Program-made: the position numbers and the translations under genes
Shown: piece by piece, positions 25,250 to 33,624 of the stretch
Position numbering within the stretch: position 1 is the stretch's first letter
Layout of the letters: the number at the start of each line of letters is the position of its first letter
Notes under the pieces: model-generated
The model's input: the letters and a program-made list of their open reading frames with translations, nothing else
Told to the model about the DNA's origin: nothing
Databases searched by the model: none
NCBI RefSeq assembly: GCF_000024125.1
Contig: NC_013222.1
Span: 2,148,501 to 2,212,500 of the forward strand
Length of the DNA stretch: 64,000 nt
Origin: Robiginitalea biformata HTCC2501
Lineage (GTDB): Bacteria > Bacteroidota > Bacteroidia > Flavobacteriales > Flavobacteriaceae
Direction of reading: 5' to 3'

Positions 25250-28200
25250 TTGCTGGCCCTGCTGGTAATTTGCGTCCTGGGGACGGTTATCCTGTCGATC
25301 CCGGGCGTGCAGACGCGGCTGGCCCGGATGGTTACCAACCGGATCAATTCGGATTTCGGGACCAACATCAATATCGACCGGGTGCGGATTTCACTCATCA
25401 CCTGGGATACCGCCCTCGACGGGATTTACGTGGAAGATTACCGGCAGGATACGCTGGTCTACATCGACCGGCTCAGCACGTCCATCCTGAGCCTCAGGGA
25501 CGTGGTGGGGGGCACGCTGGAGTTCGGGGACATCGAGATCGACAGCCTGTTCCTGAATATGAAAACCTACCGGGATGCCCCGGATACCAACCTGGGGATC
25601 TTTATCGACAAACTCGACGACGGCCAGCCCCGGGCGCCGGGTACCCCGCCGTTCTACTTTTACGCATCCGGGGTGGAGATAGACCGGAGCCGCTTCCTTC
25701 TATCTGACGACAACCTGGAGAACCCGGTAATCCTGGATTTCAACAAATTGGAAATCGAGGCGGGTGACTTTACCATCGAGGGCCCGGAGGTCCGCACCGC
25801 CGTCCGTTCCCTTTCCCTGCAAAGCGGCCGGAACCTCGCCCTCGAGAACCTGTCCACTGACTTCACCTATACGCGGGAGCAGATGCGCTTCGATTCCCTG
25901 CGAATCCGGACACCCCTTTCCGCGCTGCGGGGCGGGCTGGTATTCGATTATAAACGGGAGGACCTGGCAGATTTCACCAACGAGGTGCTGGTCACGGCAA
26001 ACTTTGATCAATCCGTGGTGGGGCTCGACGAGATCAACCAGCTCTACGATGCGTTCGGGACCGGGAAGACAGCGGAGTTTACCACGGAAATCAGCGGGAC
26101 GCTGAACGATTTGCAGCTCAGCAACCTTTTACTGGTTACCGATAACACGGGGATCCGTGGGGATTTTGAGTTTCAGAACCTCTTTAGCCGGGATGCCCCC
26201 TTCCGCATGGACGCCTCCATCCGGGATGTCACCACCACCTATTACCAGCTGCGGGGCCTGATGCCCAATCTGCTGGGCAATTCCCTGCCGAGCACCATCC
26301 AGCGACTCGGGCAGTTTACCATCCGTGGGGATGCCGTGGTGACCGAGTCCAGTATCAATGCGCAGGTGAACATTACCAGCGGGATTGGGAGCAGCTATGC
26401 GGACCTGCAGCTGACGGACGTGAACGATATCGACCGCGCTTCCTACCAGGGCTTTGTTTCCCTGATCGATTTTGACCTGGGCGCTTTTACCGGCAATGCG
26501 TCCCTGGGGACCGCTTCCCTGGACGTCAACGTGGAAGGCGAGGGCTTCACGAGCCGGGGGCTGAACACCGAGGTGATCGGGGAGGTGTATTCGATAAACT
26601 TCAACAACTACGGGTATTCCGATATCTCCGTTTCCGGGATCCTCAAGGACCAGCTGTTCGATGGGTCGCTCAACAGCCGTGACCCGAATTTCATATTCAA
26701 CTTCAAGGGGCTCGCTGACTTCGGCAGCCAGCCCAACACGTTCAATTTCGTGGCCTCGGTAGACTATGCGGACCTGTATGAATTGAATTTCATCAAGGAT
26801 ACGCTCGCCATTTTCCAGGGAAACGTGGATATGGACATCACCGGGAGCAACCCGGACAATATCCGCGGGGACATCCGGTTCAGCCAGACACAGTACCAGA
26901 ATCCGAACAACACCTATTATTTTGAGGATTTCCAGATCGTTTCCAGTTTTGACGCGGACTCGGTGCGGACTGTGGAAATCAATTCGCCGGACATCATCAC
27001 GGGGTATATGCGGGGCCGCTTCAAGGTTGGCGAACTCGGGAAGCTATTGCAGAACTCCGTCGGGAGTATCTACACGAATTACCGGCCGTACGAGATTTCC
27101 GAGGGGCAGGAGCTCGCCTTCAACTTCCGGATTTACAACAAGATCGTGGACGTGTTCTTCCCGGAGGTTTCCTTTGGCCCGAACACGTATATCAGGGGGG
27201 ATATCCAGGCAGATGAGGGGGACTTCAAGCTGAATTTCCGTTCGCCCTATATCACGGCCTTCGACAACCGGCTGGACTCCGTGGACGTTCGAATCGACAA
27301 CAAAAACCCGCTGTTCAACACCTATGTCTCCGTGGCCGATGTTTCCACGGTTTACTACGACGTGAAGGATTTTGAACTGATCAACACCACCCTCACCGAC
27401 ACGCTGTTTTTCCGGACGGAATTCAAGGGCGGCAGCGAATACAACGACACCTACAACCTAAATTTCTATCACACCTTTAACCAGGATAACAAATCCGTAA
27501 TCGGGCTTAAGCGGTCTGAGGTGAGCTTTAAGGGCAATACGTGGGTGCTGAACCGCCAGGGCAACGACCGGAACAAGGTGATTGTCAACCGCTCCCTGGA
27601 CAGCATCCAGATTCAGGAGATCGTGATGAACAACGAGGAACGGGAAGAGATTATCCTCCGGGGGGAGTTGGCCGATTCTACCTACAAGGATCTGGAACTC
27701 CGCTTTAAGATTGTTTCCCTCAGCAAAATCACGCCTGCCATCGACAGCCTGAAGCTCAGCGGGGAGATCAACGGGGTGCTGAACGTCCGGCAGGAAGAGG
27801 AAATATACCTGCCGATCGGAAACCTGAACATCGCCGATTTCGGCGTAAACGGGGTGAAGCTGGGGGAACTGGATATCGGCATGGTGGGGAACAAGGACCT
27901 GACGGAATTCTCGGTCAATACGCAGATAACGGAGAACGGACGGGAGAAATTTTCGGTCATCGGTACCGTGCTGAACCAGGGCGAAGTCCCCACAGCCAAT
28001 TTGAATGCCAGTTTCAACGGGTTTCAGCTGGAACCTTTCAGCCCGTTGGGGGATGGCGTCATCGACCACATCCGGGGCACCCTGAACGGCACCACGCAGA
28101 TCCGGGGCGACCTGAGGAACCCGGAGTTTTCCGGTTTGCTCACCCTGAACGACGCCGGGCTGGGCATCCCCTACCTGAATGTCGATTACGACTTCGGGCA

Positions 28201-29830
28201 GAATTCGGTGGTTCGGCTGTTCAACCAGACATTTGATTTCCAGAATATCCGGCTCACGGACCGGGCCGAGGGGACAACCGCAGTATTGGACGGGACCATC
28301 AGCCACCAGTTCTTCTCGGACTGGCGCCTGAACCTGGATGTGGATACCCAGGGCGAACGCTTTCTGCTGCTCAATACGGAGTACGACGAAGAGGAACTCT
28401 ATTACGGGACGGCTTTTGCCGAGGGCACCGGCCGGATATTCGGGCCGACGAATGCCCTCAATATAAATTTTGAAGGGTCTACCGCCAGGGGGACTTCCCT
28501 GAAAATTCCCATCAGCGATGTGGCGAGCCTGGGGGATTATAGCTTTATCAACTTTATTGAAAAGGATGAGCGCCGGACCATCGAGGCGCAGCGGACGCTG
28601 CGGGAGTACGAAGGCCTGGAGCTGGAATTCGACCTGGACGTGACCCCGGAGGCGGAGGTGGAGATTGTCGTTGACCCGCAGACGGGCAGCTCCCTGAAAG
28701 GGACGGGGGCCGGGCTGATATTTATGGAAATCAACACGAACGGGAAGTTCAACATGTGGGGGGACTTTGTGGTGGTCACCGGGTCGTACAACCTGAAGTA
28801 CGGCGGGGTCATCGACAAGACCTTCCGGGTGGAGCCGGGGGGGACCATCAACTGGGATGGCGACCCCCTGGAGGCCATCCTGAATATGGAGGCGGTGTAT
28901 TCCCTGAACGCCAACCCCGCCCCGCTGTTGGAGAGTTCCGGCTACACCCCGAGCATCCCCACCGAGGTGATCGTCCGCCTCACCGGGGAACTCGAACAGC
29001 CAACCGTGGATTTCGAAATCGGCTTCCCGGGTACCAGTTCCATTGTGCAGTCCGAACTGGAATACCGGTTGCAGGACCCCACCGTGGAGGAACGCAACGC
29101 GTTGTTCCTGCTCGCCCAGGGAACGTTCGTGAACGAATCCAGCGGCATCAACCAGACGGCCGTGGCGGGGAGTTTCCTGCAAACGGCCACTTCGAGTCTC
29201 TTCAACCAGGTCCTTGGGAACAACAGCGACAAGCTCAACCTGGGGGTCTCCTATGAAGCGGGGTACAGCAACCCGAACGACGCGGTGAATGTGGAGGACC
29301 GGATCGGGGTGACGGTGTCCACCCAGATCAGCGACCGGATTCTGTTCAACGGGCGCTTTGGGGTTCCGGTAGGCGGGGTCAGCGAATCGGCGGTTGCAGG
29401 GGATGCCGAAGTGCAGCTCCTGTTGAACGACCAGGGGACGCTGAGTATGCGGATCTTCAACCGGCAGAACGAAATCCGGCAATTCCTGGCAGACCGCCAG
29501 GGGTATACCCAGGGGGTGGGATTGTCCTACGAGGTGGATTTCAACAGTTTCCGGGATTTATTGCGGCAGATTTTCAATAAACCCGAGCCGGCGGCCAACC
29601 CGCCCGCTTCACAGGTACAGGACAGTATTCCCGCAGCAACCCGTCCGGATGCGAGTATCGGCAGCGACAGCCTGATCCGGTTCTATTCCAAGAACCAGCG
29701 GCAGCTCCAACCGCTGCCGCAGGAGCCGCTGCCCCAAGAGCCCTTGCCGCAGGAGCCATTGCCCAAAGAGCCCTTGCCGCAGGAGCCCTTGCGGAAGGAG
29801 CCGCTGCCGCAACGCGAGCGCCCTAAGTAA
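25250..29830 (+). CDS. tamB: Translocation and assembly module TamB-like protein
   Basis: This giant envelope protein of about 1526 residues has one N-terminal transmembrane segment and a long beta-rich, AsmA/TamB-like body ending in a DUF490 (TamB C-terminal) domain, with conserved LNMEAVYSLNANPAP and EVIVRLTGEL. It should span the periplasm to help move lipids or outer membrane proteins. The TTG at 25250 is only a formal start. A basic n-region (RPIRKLRKIIVR) lies in frame just upstream but has no usual start codon before a TGA at 25205, while the ATG at 25204 is one frame off. A start codon change or one-base indel there is likely. The C-terminus carries seven PLPQE-type repeats. It is divergent from tsaD. 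Confidence 0.88.
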   Translation: MLALLVICVLGTVILSIPGVQTRLARMVTNRINSDFGTNINIDRVRISLITWDTALDGIYVEDYRQDTLVYIDRLSTSILSLRDVVGGTLEFGDIEIDSLFLNMKTYRDAPDTNLGIFIDKLDDGQPRAPGTPPFYFYASGVEIDRSRFLLSDDNLENPVILDFNKLEIEAGDFTIEGPEVRTAVRSLSLQSGRNLALENLSTDFTYTREQMRFDSLRIRTPLSALRGGLVFDYKREDLADFTNEVLVTANFDQSVVGLDEINQLYDAFGTGKTAEFTTEISGTLNDLQLSNLLLVTDNTGIRGDFEFQNLFSRDAPFRMDASIRDVTTTYYQLRGLMPNLLGNSLPSTIQRLGQFTIRGDAVVTESSINAQVNITSGIGSSYADLQLTDVNDIDRASYQGFVSLIDFDLGAFTGNASLGTASLDVNVEGEGFTSRGLNTEVIGEVYSINFNNYGYSDISVSGILKDQLFDGSLNSRDPNFIFNFKGLADFGSQPNTFNFVASVDYADLYELNFIKDTLAIFQGNVDMDITGSNPDNIRGDIRFSQTQYQNPNNTYYFEDFQIVSSFDADSVRTVEINSPDIITGYMRGRFKVGELGKLLQNSVGSIYTNYRPYEISEGQELAFNFRIYNKIVDVFFPEVSFGPNTYIRGDIQADEGDFKLNFRSPYITAFDNRLDSVDVRIDNKNPLFNTYVSVADVSTVYYDVKDFELINTTLTDTLFFRTEFKGGSEYNDTYNLNFYHTFNQDNKSVIGLKRSEVSFKGNTWVLNRQGNDRNKVIVNRSLDSIQIQEIVMNNEEREEIILRGELADSTYKDLELRFKIVSLSKITPAIDSLKLSGEINGVLNVRQEEEIYLPIGNLNIADFGVNGVKLGELDIGMVGNKDLTEFSVNTQITENGREKFSVIGTVLNQGEVPTANLNASFNGFQLEPFSPLGDGVIDHIRGTLNGTTQIRGDLRNPEFSGLLTLNDAGLGIPYLNVDYDFGQNSVVRLFNQTFDFQNIRLTDRAEGTTAVLDGTISHQFFSDWRLNLDVDTQGERFLLLNTEYDEEELYYGTAFAEGTGRIFGPTNALNINFEGSTARGTSLKIPISDVASLGDYSFINFIEKDERRTIEAQRTLREYEGLELEFDLDVTPEAEVEIVVDPQTGSSLKGTGAGLIFMEINTNGKFNMWGDFVVVTGSYNLKYGGVIDKTFRVEPGGTINWDGDPLEAILNMEAVYSLNANPAPLLESSGYTPSIPTEVIVRLTGELEQPTVDFEIGFPGTSSIVQSELEYRLQDPTVEERNALFLLAQGTFVNESSGINQTAVAGSFLQTATSSLFNQVLGNNSDKLNLGVSYEAGYSNPNDAVNVEDRIGVTVSTQISDRILFNGRFGVPVGGVSESAVAGDAEVQLLLNDQGTLSMRIFNRQNEIRQFLADRQGYTQGVGLSYEVDFNSFRDLLRQIFNKPEPAANPPASQVQDSIPAATRPDASIGSDSLIRFYSKNQRQLQPLPQEPLPQEPLPQEPLPKEPLPQEPLRKEPLPQRERPK
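29711..29815 (+). repeat. Seven 15-base PLPQE-coding repeats at the tamB 3' end
   Basis: Seven tandem 15-base units encode PLPQE, PLPQE, PLPQE, PLPKE, PLPQE, PLRKE and PLPQR. They form a proline-rich, charged tail after the DUF490 domain, followed by ERPK and the stop. Such a tail is not part of the family's conserved core. Confidence 0.9.
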
Positions 29831-29904
29831 TTACTTTGTCCGGACCGCGACGGGGAGCAGTACCCGAGTCCGTTTGGAATCTTTATGTTATTGTTAAATT
29901 CGTT

Positions 29905-29920
29905 ACGAAAACGTTTTCGT
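29905..29920. promoter_or_regulatory. Perfect 16-bp palindrome, LacI/GalR-type operator candidate, before pfkA
   Basis: ACGAAAACGTTTTCGT reads the same on both strands and has a central CG. This is the usual form of LacI/GalR-family operators. It lies 82 bases before the pfkA ATG and 57 bases before the candidate -7 box. A 13-of-14 match to its core occurs upstream of susC. The binding protein is not in the window. Confidence 0.65.
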
Positions 29921-29976
29921 TCTGACGGATTCCTAAATCTGGCCGCTGTACGTTCTTTAATTTGGGAGAAGTTTGT

Positions 29977-29984
29977 TAATTTTG
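29977..29984 (+). promoter_or_regulatory. Flavobacterial -7 box for the pfkA operon
   Basis: TAATTTTG matches TAnnTTTG exactly and lies 17 bases before the pfkA ATG. The implied leader is about ten bases. A TTTG at 29961-29964 is too close (12 bases) to be a normal -33 element, so the match is supported mainly by the -7 box. Confidence 0.45.
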
Positions 29985-30001
29985 CAATTCGAATTTTTCC
30001 C

Positions 30002-30988
30002 ATGAACAAACCAATGCACAAGATTGCGGTGCTCACCTCGGGAGGAGACTCCCCGGGCATGAATGCCGCCATCCGTTCGGTGGTCCGGACCTGCGCCTAC
30101 ATGAATGTGGAATGTATGGCCATCTACCGCGGTTACCAGGGGATGATTGAGGGAGACTTCGTGGCAATGAATGCCCGGAGCGTCAACAACATCATCAACA
30201 AGGGAGGAACCATCCTCAAATCGGCCCGGTGCGAGGACTTCAAAACCCCGGAAGGGAGAAAAAAAGCCCACGAGCAACTGGTCCAGGCCGGAATTAGCGG
30301 GTTTGTGGTCATCGGGGGGGACGGCAGTTTTACCGGGGCCACCATATTCAATAAGGAATACGATTTCCCGGTGATCGGAATCCCCGGGACCATCGACAAC
30401 GATATCTTCGGTACCCGGTATACGCTGGGCTTTGACACGGCCCTCAATACGGTGGTGGACGCCATCGACAAGATCCGGGATACGGCCAGCTCCCACAACC
30501 GATTGTTTTTTGTGGAGGTCATGGGCCGGGATGTCGGCCATATTGCGCTCAATGCGGGGGTAGCGGCCGGTGCCGAGGAAATATTGATCCCCGAGGAAAA
30601 CCTGGGGCTGGACCGCCTGCTGGAATCCCTCAGGCGCAGCAAGAAAACCGGCAAGTCCTCGAGTATCGTCGTAGTGGCGGAAGGGGATAAGACCGGTAAA
30701 AACGTCTTTGAACTCAAGGAGTACGTAGAGGAGCACCTGCCCATTTACGATGTCCGGGTTTCGGTTCTGGGCCATATGCAGCGGGGCGGGCCACCAAGTG
30801 CCTTTGACCGCGTGTTGGCGAGCCGGATGGGGGTAAAAGCCGTTGAGGCCCTCATCGCCGGGAAGACCAACCTGATGGTGGGAATCATCGACAACGAAAT
30901 TGTACTGACCCCGATTGCCGAGGCGATCAAAGGGCATACCAAAATAGACCGGGAACTCGTACGCGTTTCCGATATAATGACTATATAA
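30002..30988 (+). CDS. pfkA: ATP-dependent 6-phosphofructokinase
   Basis: This 328-residue enzyme phosphorylates fructose 6-phosphate in glycolysis. ATG 30002 gives MNKPMHKIAVLTSGGDSPGMN, the normal N-terminus. Other hallmarks are GGDGSFTGA (nucleotide and magnesium), PGTIDNDI with the catalytic Asp, EVMGRDVGHIAL and HMQRGGPPSAFDR. The Gly in GGDGS supports ATP rather than pyrophosphate use. It heads an operon with gapA (18 bases on) and a sugar kinase. A perfect palindrome upstream suggests repressor control of glycolysis. Confidence 0.97.
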   Translation: MNKPMHKIAVLTSGGDSPGMNAAIRSVVRTCAYMNVECMAIYRGYQGMIEGDFVAMNARSVNNIINKGGTILKSARCEDFKTPEGRKKAHEQLVQAGISGFVVIGGDGSFTGATIFNKEYDFPVIGIPGTIDNDIFGTRYTLGFDTALNTVVDAIDKIRDTASSHNRLFFVEVMGRDVGHIALNAGVAAGAEEILIPEENLGLDRLLESLRRSKKTGKSSSIVVVAEGDKTGKNVFELKEYVEEHLPIYDVRVSVLGHMQRGGPPSAFDRVLASRMGVKAVEALIAGKTNLMVGIIDNEIVLTPIAEAIKGHTKIDRELVRVSDIMTI

Positions 30989-32008
<1,020 letters not shown>

Positions 32009-32017
32009 GTATCACCC

Positions 32018-32869
32018 ATGGTACTTATCACCGATAGCGGGGCCACCAAGGCCGACTGGATTGCCATGGACAGCCAGGGCGACCAGCTTTTTATGACGCA
32101 GACCCTCGGGCTCAGCCCGGAAGTCCTGTCCAAGGAGGTCATTGAGGAACGCCTGGCAAATAACTTTGAGCTGGCCAAAAATTCCCATAAGGTAACCCGC
32201 CTCTATTTTTATGGGGCGGGCTGCGGTACGGAACGCATGCGGCGCTTTCTCAGGGAAATTTTCGGGGAATTCTTCCCGAAGGCCAAGGTGGTGGTTAAGG
32301 AGGATACCTATGCCGCCATTTATTCCACCACCAAGGTGGGTCACCAGGGGATAGTCTGTATCCTGGGGACCGGTTCCAATTGCAGTTATTACGACGGCCA
32401 TCAATTGTTTCAAAAGGTGACTTCCCTCGGGTACATCCTGATGGACGACGGCAGCGGGAATTTTTTCGGGCGCAAGCTGGTAAGGGATTTCTACTACCAC
32501 AAGATGCCCCAGGATTTGGCACACCTCTTTGAAAAAGAATACAACCTGGACGCGGACGTGATCAAGGAAAACCTCTACAAGAAGCCGAACCCGAACACCT
32601 ACCTGGCAACCTTTGCCCGGTTTATCGTGGAGCATAAGGAACACCCGTATTGCAAGGGGGTAATTGACAAGGGGTTCCAGCAGTTCATCAACAACCACGT
32701 GATGCAGTTTGAACTGGCGACAAAGGTCCCCGTGCATTTTGTGGGGAGTATCGCCTACTATTTACAGGAAGAACTCAAGGCAGTTGTTGAGCGGAATGAC
32801 CTGGTCCTCGGGCAAATCCGCCAGCGGCCCATCGAGGGCCTGGTGGAATTCCACAAGGAGACGATTTAG
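32018..32869 (+). CDS. BadF/BadG/BcrA/BcrD-type sugar kinase (N-acetylglucosamine kinase-like)
   Basis: This 283-residue ASKHA-fold kinase has phosphate 1 motif ITDSGATKADW at the start, phosphate 2 motif CILGTGSNCS, and an adenosine-like motif VHFVGSIAYY near the end. It resembles N-acetylglucosamine kinases of Bacteroidota, which commonly follow glycolytic genes. The substrate is inferred, not shown. It is nine bases downstream of gapA, so its product should feed phosphorylated amino sugar into the same pathway. Confidence 0.8.
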   Translation: MVLITDSGATKADWIAMDSQGDQLFMTQTLGLSPEVLSKEVIEERLANNFELAKNSHKVTRLYFYGAGCGTERMRRFLREIFGEFFPKAKVVVKEDTYAAIYSTTKVGHQGIVCILGTGSNCSYYDGHQLFQKVTSLGYILMDDGSGNFFGRKLVRDFYYHKMPQDLAHLFEKEYNLDADVIKENLYKKPNPNTYLATFARFIVEHKEHPYCKGVIDKGFQQFINNHVMQFELATKVPVHFVGSIAYYLQEELKAVVERNDLVLGQIRQRPIEGLVEFHKETI

Positions 32870-32872
32870 TGA

Positions 32873-33138
32873 ATTTGAAAATTTGAAAATTTGCCAATTT
32901 GGAAATTGGGGGAGGCAGCTATTCCAGAGGCTTTGCGCGCAGGTCTTGAAGCGAGGCAAAGTGTTGATAAACGCTATTCAAAATCCGGTTTCTTTTAGCC
33001 CCGGGATACTAATTTCCAATTGCGAAACTCCCGCATTGGCAAATCCCCGCATTGGCAAATTGACAAATTGACCAATTAACAAATTGCCAAGTTCCCTAAT
33101 TTTCAAATTTTCAAATCGGCAAATCTTCAAATCGAGCA
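32873..33138. repeat. AAATTTG-rich intergenic element bounded by a 19-bp inverted repeat
   Basis: The gap between the convergent kinase and ridA genes holds many copies of short AAATTG/AAATTTG words. ATTTGAAAATTTGAAAATT at 32873-32891 is exactly the reverse complement of 33098-33116, with 206 bases between. Inside, CCGCATTGGCAAAT occurs twice (33031-33044 and 33047-33060). No coding frame is supported. It could be a bidirectional terminator structure or the remnant of a small non-autonomous element. The right-hand end of the array runs up to about 33138. Confidence 0.7.
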
Positions 33139-33143
33139 GCTTG

Positions 33144-33527
33144 CTAGCTGCGCACAGCAATCACCGAAATCTCCACATTGACGAATTTCGGCAGGTTGGC
33201 TACCTCCACGGTTTCCCTGGCCGGGGCAGTGTCTGCATCGAAAAAATTTCCGTAGACGGCATTGATCCGGGCAAACTGGTGCATGTCCTTCACAAAGATG
33301 GACGCCTTAACCACATCGCCGAACCCGAGGCCGGCCTCCCGGAGAACGGCCGACAGGTTCTGCATCACCTGTTCGGTTTCCGCCTCGATACTTTCGTCTA
33401 TTAATTTCCCGGTGGCGGGGTCCAGGGCAATCTGCCCGGACACATAGAGGGTATTCCCCGCCCAGACAGCCTGGTTGTAAGGGCCTATGGGGGCTGGTGC
33501 CTTGTCGGTCTGGATGATTTTCTTCAT
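33144..33527 (-). CDS. ridA: RidA family reactive intermediate deaminase
   Basis: This 127-residue protein hydrolyses reactive enamine/imine intermediates released by PLP enzymes such as threonine dehydratase. Family marks are PIGPYNQAVWAGNTLYVSGQ and LPKFVNVEISVIAV with the usual Glu near the C-terminus; the catalytic Arg of canonical RidA is expected in the segment DTAPARETVEV, where RETVEV is present. Size is normal and it acts as a trimer. It reads convergently to the kinase gene. Confidence 0.93.
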   Translation of the reverse strand: MKKIIQTDKAPAPIGPYNQAVWAGNTLYVSGQIALDPATGKLIDESIEAETEQVMQNLSAVLREAGLGFGDVVKASIFVKDMHQFARINAVYGNFFDADTAPARETVEVANLPKFVNVEISVIAVRS

Positions 33528-33564
33528 AATTTAAGTTCTTGGGTGTTTATGCGAATTCGTTACG

Positions 33565-33624
33565 AGCTTGTCCTGATTTATACGCGCCTGTCCTGATTTA
33601 TACGCGCCTGTCCGGATTTAATTG
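33565..33624. repeat. Three tandem 20-base repeats downstream of lptD
   Basis: Three units of 20 bases lie in tandem: AGCTTGTCCTGATTTATACG, CGCCTGTCCTGATTTATACG and CGCCTGTCCGGATTTAATTG. The last one covers the lptD stop codon (33618-33620). The first two differ only at three bases at one end. The array is too short and has no spacers, so it is not a CRISPR. Confidence 0.85.

Noticed and set aside
27458..29482. 674-codon open frame opposite tamB
   Set aside because: It is fully antisense to a well-supported gene, has no recognisable domain, and reflects the GC-rich codon use that removes stops from the reverse frame.
33565..33624. Tandem repeats considered as a CRISPR array
   Set aside because: The units are directly adjacent without spacers, number only three, and no cas genes are near.
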